Positions 11,488 to 23,560 are shown, counted from the first letter of the stretch. The stretch is 64,000 nucleotides of DNA from Vicugna pacos (GCF_048564905.1 NC_132992.1:31792501-31856500), one strand, 5' to 3'. Notes: generated by a model not told the origin, from the letters alone. A program made the numbers and translations.

Positions 11488-14009
11488 GCAGCTGGGCTGC
11501 AGCACCGCCCCTCCGTGGGTGGGCATGTGCCCCCTCAGTAGCTTCTGCACCCCTTGGGGGCCTTCAGATTCATAATCCAGCACTTTTTCCCTCCTAAAAT
11601 TAAATCCCTTAGGTGTGTCATTTCCCTTGATTTTTGTTTTTGTTCTCGCCATTTTCCTTCCCAGAAGTCCCTTTGCAGGTATAAAGCTCTAATATAGAGC
11701 CACTGTCGCAACTGATAAAGATGCCAATATTCTGTCTTGTTAAAACAATCCACTGCTCTAGGCAGGTAAAATATAAATTACACATAAATTGCTCTGATGG
11801 AAAAGGCTTGAAAAAGTATATGGTGGTCAACAAATACAAAGATCTGACTCAGATTTTCTTCTAACTGCACGTGGCTCTACTTTCAAGGAAAAGGGAAGAG
11901 AGCGTGTATAATGTTTTTTGAAGTTTATATTCTGCCTTTTCAACCCCAGGAAAAACAAACACAATAAAGTAATTTTTGACCATCAGGCTTGTGACATACA
12001 TGATCAATCTCAGTACTGAGAAGACCCTGTAAGTAGGTACCTGCTCTCCTTTGATGTATGAATAAAGTGAGGATTGCAGAGCATAAGTGGCTTCACATTA
12101 TTACTAAATTAGTGAAGCTGGGGTGACATGAGAGCTTAAACTCTGAGCTTCCTGATATAGGAGACTCTTCAGAATCAAAAAATTCAAATGATTTTAATTG
12201 ATCCATTTGTTCAATGTGTTTACATACATCACAGACAAAAAAATGAATTTTGTCATATATAAATAGCTCTTGTAGGGAAGAGCTCATGGATTTGTATTCC
12301 GTTCCTTTGAAACCCATTGCTCACCTTGAAATTTTGAATGAATCTATTTCCCATGACTCTAAAATTTCATTCACAGTCTGAGGAAAAGAGCAGAAGGCCT
12401 CCAGGATTACTCTAAAGGAAAACCTTATCTACTGTAGCCAGAGACAGACTTCTGACCACCAAACCTGGAGTTTAAACTGGCATGAGGAACAATTACAGTG
12501 CAGACTGAATTCCAACCAGCTCTGAATTTTGTGTTAATGAAAGGACGGTGATAGGAAGGACAGGATCCTGATAATTAAGATGAAGACTCAAGAGTGGACT
12601 CCAGGAAGCTGGGAGCAGGACCAGCTTTCTGGGCACGGGAGCTGTGAAGTTGCTAAAGCCCCACTCTCAAAAAGAACCCTTCCCTTGGTTTAACGCTATG
12701 CTATTGCTATCTGGAAAGTCTTAAAAATGTTTTCTTTGTACTTGTGTGTTATAAGTGAAGTCCCATAAATGGATGTACCACGTGTGTGGGCGGAGGAGAT
12801 CCATGGGGCAGCAGGACACCGGACAGCAACACGAGCAGGCTATTTCCTTAGCAGACACAGGCAATATTTAGCCTTTCCTAGACTTATTCTCACAGAGGTA
12901 ATGAGAAAGTTCCTAGAAATACAAGTGAATGGGAAAGGTTTTCTTTTGTTTATTTGTGTATTTGTTGTTTTGTTTTTTGCAGAGGAAGATAATTCTGGAA
13001 ACTCACACAACTGGAGAACTTTATTAATATCTTAGGAGAAGAATATTAGAGTGGACTTTGAAAGAAAAATGGCAGAGTGTGGAATCTGAGCCAGCAATAG
13101 CCAAGGAAGCAGGAAGATGCGGCAGACTGGATGTTGCCATATGTGATAGATCAAATTCCACTAAGGAGATGAGTCAGTGCTTGCATTTCAGGAAATGCAT
13201 TTTGATATGAGAGAATGAAATCACTCAAGAATCAGCTTACATGTGGTTGCCATTTCTGAATCTACAAGCTGATGTTTTCACACAGTTTCTGCTCAGTCCT
13301 TCAGTACTTTACAGAACATAAGACATAGCATCCAAATAAATTTCTTAAAGTATGTGAGATTTCTCATTGTGAATCAATGCAATCTATAAGATCAAACTGT
13401 TTTCTATGGTTGAAATACTAATAATTCATGGAAATTCTCCCTCTTCTCCTTTACTATAGAGGTTTGATTCTTTATTTTTGTCACAGTTATCTGAACTGAG
13501 GGAAGATTCCACATTTTGACTGCCGGTACTGTCAATTCCTTTGCAATAGCACGTTGTTGGGCAAGACCAGCTTAGAAGAGCAGAGGCTGATATAACAGAC
13601 ATTTGAAATATCAAATGATCTTCTCTTTCCTTCTGTGATCTTTGGTTTACATATTCTTTTTAGAGAGAGTTTTCCTTCACTACAGATAAATGAAGATGGT
13701 GTACTGGCTTAAAAGGGAATCTTTATAGTCTCCTTTTTTTAGAGAGTGAATCATGGTGTGTTTCTGATTTCAAACATGTATGCTGGGTCTATTGTTGTGT
13801 AACCAGCAACAGCATCTACCTCTGTCCAGCTTAGGAACAACGACTCAGTAGTGTGCAGAGGTATAAATCCTGATCTCTGCACTACTAATGTGCATTTACT
13901 CTCCAATCTAAGAGGTAATTTGATCTATTGGTGTTTTTATGCATCTAGTCCCTTACAGGCACAGGGCAAGAAAATATTTAACCAGAAAGTTCTGTAGTTA
14001 GAGTTGTGA
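11488..14009. other. Intergenic, no gene recognised
   Basis: AT-rich unique-looking sequence. Short open frames, such as 12769-13035 on + and 12093-12317 on -, show no recognisable domain. The last part is the distal TRAV13 promoter. Confidence 0.45.
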
Positions 14010-14025
14010 CCACCAGATGGCGGTG
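14010..14025 (+). promoter_or_regulatory. CTCF-like core upstream of TRAV13
   Basis: CCACCAGATGGCGGTG, ending 211 bp before the leader ATG; good fit to the CTCF core in + orientation. Confidence 0.6.
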
Positions 14026-14236
14026 CACCCCGGCTGATGCAGACCATGTGCGGGGTTCATTTCAGTGGATTCTGAATGAATAGGCTTAGGGCAGAAGCAG
14101 AGCCTTTTTCTTATTGGCTGGGTAGACAATGTGAGAAACCACTGGTTGTTAGAGAAAAGAAGGGATCACTTGGTAATAGAAGTAGCTCTCCTGGATGGAG
14201 TTTGCAGTTTGCAATTGATCCCAAATGGGAAGAATA

Positions 14237-14732
14237 ATGAAGACACCCATCGGAGCTTTAATCATGTTCTTGTGGCTGCAGCTGGACTGTGAGTCAAGGG
14301 CTTATGGGAAACAGAGGATATTAGGGGACATTCTTTAGAATGGTCTTATTCTGGTTTCCTCTGGTTACTGTAGAGAAGGAAAAGTAAATTCTCGTGACCT
14401 GACAGCCCTTCTCCTTTCTCTGACTTCTTCTTTCTGCACAGGTGTGAGCCGAGGAGAGAATGTGGAGCAGAGTCCTCCCAGCCTGAGTGTCCAGGAGGGA
14501 AACAGCTCTGTTATCACCTGCACTTACACAGACAGTGCCTCAAGCTACTTCCCTTGGTATAAGCAAGAACCTGGCAAAGGTCTCCGGTTCCTTATAAGCA
14601 TTCGTTCAAATAAGGTCAAAGAGGAAGACCAAGGACTCACTGTTTTACTGAATAAGACGGCCAAACATCTGTCCCTGCACATCACAGCCGCCCAGCCTGG
14701 AGACGCAGCTGTCTACTTCTGTGCAGCAAGTG
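14237..14732 (+). CDS. TRAV13: T-cell receptor alpha variable segment, TRAV13 family
   Basis: TCR alpha V segment. Leader exon 14237-14288 ([17 protein letters not shown]), GTGAGT donor, 153-bp intron, V exon 14442-14732. The mature domain starts [16 protein letters not shown]. The first cysteine lies in [14 protein letters not shown], the core tryptophan in [11 protein letters not shown], and the second cysteine in AVYFCAAS. The block [20 protein letters not shown] is very close to human TRAV13-1 and 13-2. The coding part is intact. Position just before TRAV14/DV4 agrees with human TRAV13-2. The attached heptamer is not consensus, so recombination may be reduced even though the protein looks sound. 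Confidence 0.93.
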
Positions 14733-14771
14733 CACATTGCTTCCCAGGCACCTGCTAGCTGTACTCAAACC
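14733..14771 (+). other. Recombination signal of TRAV13, variant heptamer
   Basis: Heptamer CACATTG has T for G at position 5; the essential CAC is kept. Spacer is 23 bp and the nonamer ACTCAAACC (14763-14771) is good. Confidence 0.85.
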
Positions 14772-16640
14772 TGCTACTCGGGCAGCCGCCTTCCTTTGCA
14801 CAGACCTTCAAGTGTAGTGTTTGTTATATTGTGGTCTTGCAAGTGGAAACCAATGGATTAGGCATGAAAAGCATCGAATAAAAAGATTAGGTTCAAGATG
14901 ACCCAGAAAGTGTTAACCATTTTGTTGGATGACTGTTGCTAACTGTCTTCTTGAAGGGAGTTGGTAATATTTTATTTTGAAATTGTAAAATTGACTTTAC
15001 ATGTGCTATTCAGACTCCTCTTCTATAAATAACCCCTTGGTATCAATATCACAATCTTTATTATGAATGGGCTTTTAAATTCTGTGTTTTGTAAAGAACA
15101 TTGATTATTTTTCTGATTATGCAATACTGCATACCAAATATAGGAAAATATGTCAAATACAAAAAATATGAAATTGCTAATTTTATAATGAGATAATATT
15201 GCTAATTTCCAGTCCCTTCTTTTTATAAGTTCTTATTATAATTAAGATCATGATTTTTCCATTTAATATTATATCTTGAATTGAGCATTTCCCACTCCAT
15301 CATCTTCTCACACACCTGCTTTTTAATAAGTCTGCAGGAGATTTAATAAATTATAGTTTATATTAATTTTGTTCCTCTAAATTTGTGGCAAAACTTGACA
15401 ACCCTTTTAATGTACTTTGACAACTTTGTTGTTGAGAAAATATGATATGGTGACACATTTAGTGTCTAATTAAGGTGTATAATTTTTGTGTGTTTCAGGG
15501 AAATTAGAATTGGAAGTGATTTGAGAATGTGAGCTCTAGGTTAAACTCACAAATCCATTCTCTTTAAAAAGCATGTAAATATCTGTTAAGATTTACTCAC
15601 TCACAGAATTTGGAAGGCAGAGTTGTGTGTTTTGTTCATTACTGCGTGTGCAGTGCGTAGCACCAACTTTCCACACAGCTGATCATCAGCAGATGTTTCT
15701 TAAAGAAAGAAGGGAAGGTGAATTCTGCTATTTATTGTGCATAATTATTATTTTAGATCTGTAATAGAATTAAGTTATACATTGATTTGCAAAGAATAAA
15801 ACCTCTTAATAAGTACATTTGGTAATTCCATTATTTAAGAACATATCACTTCTTTCCATTTCTAAATGTCTTTGTCGGTAAAGCTCTGTTGTTTTAAGAT
15901 AACCAAATTTATTCCTTGACTTGTAATGTTTTATTATCGTTATGACTGAATCTTTCTTTCTGGGGTTTATGGAGAAATTTTTATATGTATTTATCAGTCT
16001 CCTTACTATCGTGAATGGATTGCCTAAAAACGTTTGGAATAGTGGCTAATTTAGGGATAGCTTGCTACAGATCTCCCCGCCTCATCTTCATGCTTTGACT
16101 AGATTAAACATTACTAACCACAACTTTCTCTTTAAGAAAGCTATTTACTTTTTTAGTGTTGCACATAAATCAATGGAATGAAAGAATTGACGTAAAAAAT
16201 GATTCCCTAATTCTCCCACCTGGGGTCAAGAATAGGCTATTTTCAAGACCTCTCCTATTGTTCCCAAGAGGGGGTATATAATGGGTAAGGGTGAGATGAT
16301 TCTTCTTGGTTGAATTGTGTTAGTTACGCGCTAACTGGCTTGTTCTCACAGGGAAATCATCAGATTAAATCAGGTTGAATACATTTTGTAGTAAAATTGC
16401 AGCCCAGCTCCGCAACCGGCTTATTTCCCTCCCTGCACTCACTAGCTCCTGTCCAGTAAGAGAGGCGACTCTTGGTTGGCTTATTTCCTGTAAGACTGAC
16501 AATGGCGTGAGAGGGAAGATGGAGAGAGAAGGTTTATATTTTATTGGTTTACTCTTCTTAAACCAAGTCAGAAGAGAGCGAGGGTGCAATTATTATAGGC
16601 TTTACTGCTTTGTGGTACTTGGGTGAGAAGTTTTTCAAAG
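14772..16640. other. Intergenic, AT-rich
   Basis: No gene recognised. About 15630-15715 looks like the 3' end of an ancient L2 element (CAGTGCGTAGCACCAA, then a CAGATGTTTCTTAAA tail), low confidence. From about 16260 a different, less AT-rich sequence begins, leading into the GC-rich block. Confidence 0.4.
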
Positions 16641-16646
16641 GAAGTA

Positions 16647-16675
16647 AAAAAAAAGAAAAGAAAAGAAAAGAAAAG
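16647..16675 (+). repeat. (AAAAG)n simple repeat
   Basis: A short A run followed by four AAAAG units; could be the relic tail of a retroposed sequence. Confidence 0.85.
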
Positions 16676-16889
16676 CTCTGTGCGGTGTGCAGAGTCAGTC
16701 ATCATCAGCTCTGACTCCGACACCTTCACGCTTTAAACCTTCACCACGGTTGGTGTCCCAGTTTCCTACTGTCTCTGACAATTGACTACAGACTACATCG
16801 CCTTCTCTTGATCCTGCAAAACCTGTCTGGGTGCCCACAGCCTCCCTTTTGCTTGCTTTCCATAAGAAGTGCTGACTTCTCAAACTTGG

Positions 16890-17340
16890 GTGGTTTCTCC
16901 AGGCCCGCAGAGTGGGGCCGCTTCTGCGCATGCTCGCTGGCCGTCTGCGAAGGCTCGCTCCTGCTGCCGCCCTTCGCGCACTGGGAGGGGCCAGGGCGCA
17001 GGTAGCGCACGGCTGCGCTGCTGGGCGCTGGCCGTGGCCTTGGGACACTTTTGGTGGTTGGCAGGCAAGGCGTCCCCAGGGGCTGGCGGGCAGGTCCTGG
17101 TGGAGCCTGTGCCCTGGTAGGAGGACCCTTGCCCCTTTAAAGCCCTCCTGGCGCCCTGGCTGCTGTTCTCCCAGGTGCTCCCCACTCCCAGCTGGGCAGC
17201 ACCCCTCAGTGTTCTGGATGCGGCCAGAAGGGGGCAGGTCTCTTTGGCAGCCTCCCTCAGAGCTGGACAGCAACGCTCATTCACAGGCTCTCACTCTCCC
17301 TTATGAAGAAATCACGGGCCTAGACGGATTCTCTTGGCGC
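16890..17340. other. GC- and CpG-rich block of unknown origin
   Basis: About 450 bp that stand out sharply from the AT-rich surroundings, with many CpG (for example GCCGCCCTTCGCGCACTGGG near 16970). Open frames run on both strands: 16912-17343 on + and 16695-17273 and 16880-17284 on -. That is expected in GC-rich DNA and none shows a domain I recognise. It also holds an AG-rich CTCF-like string, CCAGAAGGGGGCAGG, near 17224. It could be a CpG island, a retroposed gene piece or an old inserted element; the sequence alone does not decide. Confidence 0.5.
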
Positions 17341-19279
17341 TGAGCTGTGTTCATTGTGGGCAGGGGTGACAGAAGTTCCAGCACCCTGTCTGAGATTGGA
17401 CACACTGAAGAGGGTTAGAGGAACAGTATCACTTTACCCTTGTCACGCGTCCCCGGGGGTAGTTCATTTCAGTTCTAACATTGCATTTGTTCTTTGCACT
17501 TTTTCAGAAGACAGAGGGATGATAAGAATAGTGAAGTCATTAAGTGAAAGCAAAACTTCATATAACTGTTCCGAAGAAACTTGCTCCCCTATACAGACAT
17601 ACACTGAAAGGCACAGGTAGTAAACAGCATCAAGTTGATTATTGACTATCATGAGTGTTGAGGTTTTTTGGCAAAAGAATGCTTCAGCCCAGGTAAAACA
17701 GTAAAAATACTACAACTAGTACATACTCATAACCCACAGGGAAATCGCAATTGTTTAAATCCTTTTCGAAATACACAACATGTTTCCTAGAGATGGCATC
17801 CAGTTCATATGCCACCTTTACAGATTTTTATGGGATTTTGTTCATTGTAAAAAAGCCGTGAACTGACCCCATTCTTTGCCATCCTACAATGTTCCCCACC
17901 AGTGTGTGTTGAATGTTGCAGCCACTACGTCTCTACTGTGATGCCTTCTCTCTGGAGGGTTTTGGGAACAGTTCACGCGAGATGATTAGGCTTCATCAGG
18001 CAATGTCCTGGCTTTGGTATATTGTGTCCTCATGGATCAAACAAGTCAATCAGTCCTAATGATTCTTTACAAAATTGTGGCCACATTTTGTGCATTTAAG
18101 ATGGAATTATTGGATTTCTCCATGGATTTATCTTTATACTCTAGAAGAGGTTCTTGCATCAGGACGTAAGTCAGAAAGGGATATTTAGCATAACAATCTT
18201 CTCCATCATTTTTTCCTAGCCTCCGCAGAGTATTTTATGCTGTGAGATTTTGACTTTATGACAAAAATTTCTTTGGGCAGCATGAAGACATCATATAACT
18301 CATGTATTTGGAGTCCATTTTTAATAAGCATACATGAGATACACTGGAAGGTTAAGAAAATGTTAAGACGGTTAAAAAACTTCATCGTCTCCATGGAATT
18401 TAGAACTGTGGACTGTGTTAAAAATCTATAACTACCTCCGTTGTTTATTTTTTTGTAATTTAATATGCCCAAGAGAGATCCACAAGGTCAGCTACTTGAG
18501 TTCATTTTGCTTCTGCTAATGACTAGTTTTAAAGGGAGTTTAGAGTAGTTATTGCATAAGTAGCCTGGCATTGTTTCTCTTCAATTTTTGAGGTGAGATT
18601 ATTTTACAACATATTAATTTAGAATTTGGTATGAGAGTGTCCAAAAGATCGGTTCAAATCATGGAAGCATTTTGAGTAACAGAAATACAGTCATGAGGTC
18701 CCTTCACTGAGAAGCGTAACAAAGTTGCATACTATGAGGGGAAATGAATAGTTTATTATTGGTTAACCAATTTATAGATGAATGTTGGGTATTTTAGATT
18801 GGAGAACAATGTGGACTTTATGTAGTACCGTCTGATTTAACAGACTTTCCAGAGCAAGATCTGAAGATGCTTCAACCAGTTTAGCTGAGGCTGGACTGAC
18901 GTTGAGATAGGAGCGTAAGTTTTGTTTAACCACATTAAGAGGGAGGCCATGATAGGTGACGGGTCTTTGTTGTTTGCCATATTGTTTGGTAATATCCCTA
19001 GACGTGATTTTCTGTTTATATTCATACAGAAGGAAAGGTTTATTACAATCAGTGGTGATCTTATGATCAGCTGTTCTCTGGAGATGTATGAGGTCGCCTA
19101 TGATATATTCCCCATGGAGCTGGGCGTATAGAATATAGAGGCTTCTCGTGGCTCTTTTAGAGTCCCAATAGAGTTAATGGGAAAAGAACGAATCAAGGTT
19201 TGATATCCTATTGTCCAAACTCTGGCATCTCTCCTGGCCTTTCTGAACAGAGCTGGGCTATCAGAACTAAATGGAATCA
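17341..19279. other. Intergenic, no gene confidently recognised
   Basis: Mostly AT-rich. The minus strand of about 18840-19130 has a short reading (MNINRKSRLGILPNNMANN) with a vague retroelement look, but no motif supports a family name. No V segment signature is present. Confidence 0.35.
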
Positions 19280-19404
19280 GGGAGGGTATAGCTCAGTGGT
19301 AGAGTATGTGCTTAGCATGCACGAGGTCCTGGGTTCAATCCTCAGTACCTCCATTAAAAAAAAAAAACAACCTAATTACCTCTCCCTCAAAACAAAAACA
19401 AAAT
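19280..19404 (+). mobile_element. SINE that looks tRNA-Ala-derived (camelid Vic-1 type)
   Basis: Begins GGGAGGGTATAGCTCAGTGG, with an A box (TAGCTCAGTGGTAGAG), an alanine-type anticodon region (CTTAGCATGC) and a B box (GGGTTCAATCC), then CTCAGTACCTCC and a long A-rich tail. The flanks share AAATGGA, a likely short target-site duplication. From established knowledge, this alanine-tRNA SINE family is typical of camelids, which makes it the main clue to the host. Confidence 0.85.
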
Positions 19405-20058
19405 GGAGAAGAGAACGGGACCTCTGTTGTGACAAGAACCCTTGGGCTTCATTCTGGTCTCTGCAAAGGGAGATTACCTTTCCTCTTGCTACTTGGTCTC
19501 AAGGGAGGTCAGTGAGCAGACACTGTTAGTGAGGAATTATATTGATTGCTGTATCAATATGTAGGTGGAAAAAACTTCAGTAATTAGTCCAAACAGCTTT
19601 GCCTTCTTATTATAAATTGATTTAGTTCTACCTTAGGTGAAAGAGCATCATACATACATGTGAGGATAGGTGGTCATTATCTTTTACATTGTTTCCATAA
19701 TTTGTTAATTGTAGTATTTTAAAATAAGCTCCATCACAGATGCAATGACTGAGCATAGCAGTTGATGGAAAAATCTCCCTTTTAATATAAAATTTAACTT
19801 GTGTTTATTTTCAGATGTAATTCCTGTCAATTGCTTAATGCAAAAGGAAGTTTGGGTTGAGGGAGACTCTCACGTAGTCCACAGAGGAGTTTGACGTCAC
19901 CCACATCAACTTGCTGCAGCAGCAAACCCCTGCTTCCTGTTCTGAGGCAGCAGCAGCACATAGACCAGTGAGTCTCCCCTCATCCTGTCGGGCTCGCCTC
20001 ACCTTGCACAGCCCTCAAATTGAAGAAGACGTTTTCCATCTGGTGGAAGACCTGAAAC
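19405..20058. other. Intergenic and TRAV14/DV4 promoter
   Basis: AT-rich to about 19850, then the V promoter. From 19900 to 20058 the sequence corresponds to the 5' UTR of the TRAV14/DV4 gene. It holds CCATCTGGTGG at 20036-20046, a CTCF-like core on the minus strand lacking the usual GC-rich extension. Confidence 0.45.
19892..19899 (+). promoter_or_regulatory. Consensus CRE in TRAV14/DV4 promoter
   Basis: Perfect TGACGTCA palindrome, the binding site of CREB/ATF factors, 160 bp before the leader start position. Such elements are typical of TCR V promoters. Confidence 0.7.
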
Positions 20059-20571
20059 GTGCTTCTCTCCAGCCTTCTGAAGGTGGCCATGGCTTCATGC
20101 TGGCTAGGTAGGGATGGTCCCAGGGTACTGTGCCTCCTCTATGACCTGAAGACTGAGGGTAGCTGTCTTATGGGTACCTTGGGAAGGAAGGGGTAGTAGG
20201 GTGTAAAATAGGATTTCTTTGCTCCACAGTATTTATTCTTAAATTTCTGATTCCATGTTTATTTCTTCAGGATCCAGCATTGCCCAGAAGGTAACTCAAG
20301 ACCAGCCACCAATGTTAGTGCAGGAGAAGGAGGCTGTGACCCTGAACTGCACATACGATACCAGTGATCCAACTTATAGTTTATTTTGGTACAAGCAGCC
20401 CAGCAGTGGGGTGATGACTTTCCTAATTCGTCAGGACACTTATAACCAGCAAAATGCCACAGAAGGTCGCTACTCATTGAATTTCCAGAAGGCAAGCAAA
20501 TCCATCAAACTCGTCATCTCAGCCTCACAGCTGGAGGACTCTGCAGTGTATTTCTGTGCACTGAGTGAGCC
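20059..20571 (+). CDS. TRAV14DV4: T-cell receptor variable segment, TRAV14/DV4 family, start codon lost
   Basis: V segment of the family used by both alpha and delta chains. The leader exon aligns codon for codon (49 nt, 20059-20107) with human TRAV14/DV4, but its first codon is GTG, not ATG. The following codons read [16 protein letters not shown]. The donor is GTAGGG, weaker than the GTAAGT of most neighbours. Intron 163 bp; V exon 20271-20571. Mature domain starts at [19 protein letters not shown]; first cysteine in [10 protein letters not shown], core tryptophan in [10 protein letters not shown], then [14 protein letters not shown] and the second cysteine in [11 protein letters not shown]. 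The V exon is intact. An in-frame ATG at 20089 would leave only MASCWL before the splice, too short for a normal signal peptide. It may therefore be a pseudogene by leader loss, or may use a non-ATG start. Confidence 0.88.
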
Positions 20572-20610
20572 CACAGTGCGAGGTGTGTTGGAGGGAGGTG
20601 TATCAAAACC
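20572..20610 (+). other. Recombination signal (23-RSS) of TRAV14/DV4
   Basis: Heptamer CACAGTG (20572-20578), 23-bp spacer, nonamer ATCAAAACC (20602-20610). Canonical, so rearrangement should be possible despite the leader defect. Confidence 0.9.
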
Positions 20611-21604
20611 CAGGGCTCTGCTTGGTCCATCCACCTGCTGTAGGGACCAGGCCAGGGTATTGCCATCACAGACAGGAAGTGGCGAGGGCTGTGGCAGCAC
20701 AGGTGTGGGGTTAGAGGGAAGACACTCATTCTAAGAAAATATTTCTCTAGATTCACAGACTGTATCCAGAGCTATCATTCATCAAAAACATCCTTAACCC
20801 TGAAAATGTGGATTTAAATTATTTATTGAAGGCAAAGAACAGCCACATAAAATCTTTGCTATTTGGTGATTAGATTGTGCTAGAAGAACTGACTGAGGAA
20901 CTTTAGAAATAATCTGACTCAAAAATTAGTCAAAAATGTGTGAATTGTTGGATTTTCAGATCAATTTGTTCAATAAATATTTATTGACTGTATATTATAT
21001 TATATTACAGGCATTGCTCAGAGTGAGGAAGATCATGAAATCTCTGTGTGGCTTTCCTCTTTTTGAGTATCACGCTGTCTTACACTGTTGAATGAATTTG
21101 TTTATTTTACTTTATTAGCTGAGTTAATGGTACTCATTTACTTTCTAAGGTGCCTACTGTGTCACCAACTTTGTGCTAATACTCATTCCATCTTATTAAC
21201 ACCTCGAGCATGGAAGAGTTCAATTTTCGTAATGTAGGTTTAGCTGCCTCTCACCAGTCTTACCCAGAAAATGATCAATAATTAGTGGCTCTTAGAAGGA
21301 CGTTGGGAAGGAGCAGAATATGAATTCTCCTCTTTGTGTGCTCCTGCCCTTCAATGCACCACTCCTCCAAAAGCATTTTTTGTCATCATGTGGCTGATTT
21401 TGCACACGTCCAGGACCTCTTTGTTCAATCAATGTTCTACAAAACCACATACTCCTTCTTTCCAATTTCCTTTTTCTACCTCAAACCCCATTTTCTCAGT
21501 GCCTGAAAATTTGAACAATAATGGATGATTTATAAGTGATCTTGACAGCCTCTTATACTTGCATTTGGAAGCTGTGTAGAGTAGAAATCTTAAAAGGAGC
21601 ATCT
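20611..21604. other. Intergenic with an ancient L2-like end
   Basis: No gene recognised. About 20955-21030 (TTCAATAAATATTTATTGAC) resembles an L2 3' end, low confidence. Confidence 0.4.
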
Positions 21605-22200
21605 TAAGATTTTTAAAAATATTTAACCATTTTAACAGACTTTTTACCATATGAACCATTTTAAGTGTACAGTCCAGTGATATTAAGTACATTGACATGG
21701 TTGTTCAACCAGCACCACATCCATCTCTATAGCTCTTTTTCATCTTGAAATACTGAACATTTGTATTCATTAAACAGTAAGTCCCCATTCTTCTGTCCCT
21801 CCAGCCTTTGACCATTACTGTTCTCCTTTCTCTTTCTATGAGTTTGGCTACTTCAGACAGCCAGGGCAAGTGCAATCGTGCAATATTGGTCATTTTATGA
21901 CTTACTTAGCCTAATGTACTCAAGTTTCATCCAGAGGTAGCATATGTTAGAATTTCTTTCCTTTTTAAGATTGAATAATATTCCAGTGTATGTACATACC
22001 ACATTTTGTCTACCCATTTATGTGTTGATGGATATTTGGGTTGCTTCCACTTTTTGGTGGAAACATGGATATAAAAATATCTCAATATTTTGGGGATGTG
22101 TATCCCAATTCTTTCAAATTTTTTCAGTACATAATTAGAAGTGGAATTGCTGGATCATATGACAATTCTATTTTTAAATTTTTGAGAAACATTTCTACTG
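21605..22200 (-). mobile_element. Old L1 LINE fragment, antisense
   Basis: The plus strand shows reversed L1 3' sequence: CCATTTTAAGTGTACAGT, then ATTGAATAATATTCCAGTG, TTTGGGTTGCTTCCAC and GGAATTGCTGGATCATATG. Decayed, no coding capacity. Confidence 0.75.
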
Positions 22201-22794
22201 CTTAACTTGAACAATGATGCTCTATTTCAAGGAACAGAGAGAGTGAGTGATCACTAAGCTGCAGTCCCTTGGTGGTTCACTTACACCTAGAAGAGTCTGT
22301 CACCCTTGCTATAGAGCATTGCTGCTCAGATACCTAATAATTGGTCTGAAAGGAATGGTCAAGGCACTGCCTAGTGGTCAGCTCCTGAATGGCATTTGGG
22401 TATGCTTCATAAAGTTTCTTTCTTCTTTTGTGAAAGAGCCAAATCTACAATTGTTTAATCATTTTTATTAGTTCAGTTTGCATAAATAAAGAACCTGTTA
22501 ACAGACTGTCTTAAAGTATTCCAAAGGATCAAGAAGAAGTGATATTTCTGCCCTCTGGTCTCTCTCAAATTTACTCTGAAAATAATCTATAATAGACAAA
22601 ACAGGGACCAGGTTTTGGTATCAGAGATATTTGTGTTCAAAATGTTTAGTTCTGCCAAGAACTTCCTAGACACTTGTGAGCTTTGTTTCATTATTATATA
22701 AAACAGGAGAGTGATATATGATTTAATATTTTATTGTGACAATTTACCAATAATGTAGCTACCGAGATTGACAGTAACAGATGATTAGTTAATC

Positions 22795-23560
22795 ACGGTA
22801 ATCTTAATAGGTCCAGAGAAAGCATTCATTCTTGATTAGAAATTGTCAATGATTTAGAAATTGAAGGGAATTTTCTCAATTTAATAAAGAGCCTCTACAA
22901 AAAACTTTATCAAATGTCACACTTGATGGTGAATGAATGAATGTTTTCCCCCTAATTTCAGGACTAGGAGAAGAATTTTGACTCTCACCACTTGTATCTA
23001 ATATTTTGCTAGGGACTCTAGCCAGTGCAATAAGGCAAGAGAATGAAACAAAAGACATACAGTTTGGAAAGGAAGAACTGAACATATCTTTATTCACAGA
23101 TAGCCTTATTGTCTGAGTAGAAAATTCAGGGAAATCTATAAAAAAGATAGTAGAGCAAATAATTATGTTTGAAAAAGTCAAATATACAACCACCTTATGC
23201 TTTAGCCATTCCGCTTCCAGATATTGACCCAAGAGAAATGAAAGCATATGTCTATTTTAAAAACTGGGTACACAAATGTTATCCTTACAAAAAAAATTGG
23301 ATCCTACGAATGTTAGCTTTATTTGCAACAGCCCCAGACTGGAACTATCTGAAATGACTGTCAACAGGTGAACAGATAAATGAATTGTTTTATATCTATG
23401 TAACGGAATACTACTCAGCAACACAAAGGAATGATCCATTGATAGTTATAACCATGAAAGAATCTTAAAATAATTATGCTGCATGAAATAAGCTAGACAA
23501 AAGAGAACATATGATTCCATTTATATCATATAAAACATACAAACTAGTTAATCAGATCAT
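22795..23560 (+). mobile_element. Old L1 LINE fragment in copy B
   Basis: Same element as 655-1620, with GACCCAAGAGAAATGAAAGC at 23226 and the CAGCAACACAAAGGAATGA segment, but it ends earlier. It was inserted before the duplication. Confidence 0.75.

Noticed and set aside
11004-11597. A single 197-residue protein extending past the TRAV22-like V exon
   Set aside because: The frame runs from intron through the V exon and the recombination signal by chance; the exon limits are set by splice sites and the heptamer.
16695-17343. Long open frames on both strands as a novel gene
   Set aside because: Overlapping frames in all directions are expected in GC-rich DNA; no domain, splice or start context supports one.
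18837-19130. Retroelement coding fossil on the minus strand
   Set aside because: Only a vague resemblance in a short reading; no motif allows a family name.
19280-19352. A tRNA-Ala gene
   Set aside because: The A and B boxes are present, but the body is diverged, lacks a proper acceptor stem partner and runs into a SINE body with an A-rich tail; a second copy lies at 27791-27906.
20036-20046. Reverse CTCF-like core in the TRAV14/DV4 5' UTR
   Set aside because: Only CCACCAGATGG is matched and the GC-rich extension is missing, so it is not counted in the array.
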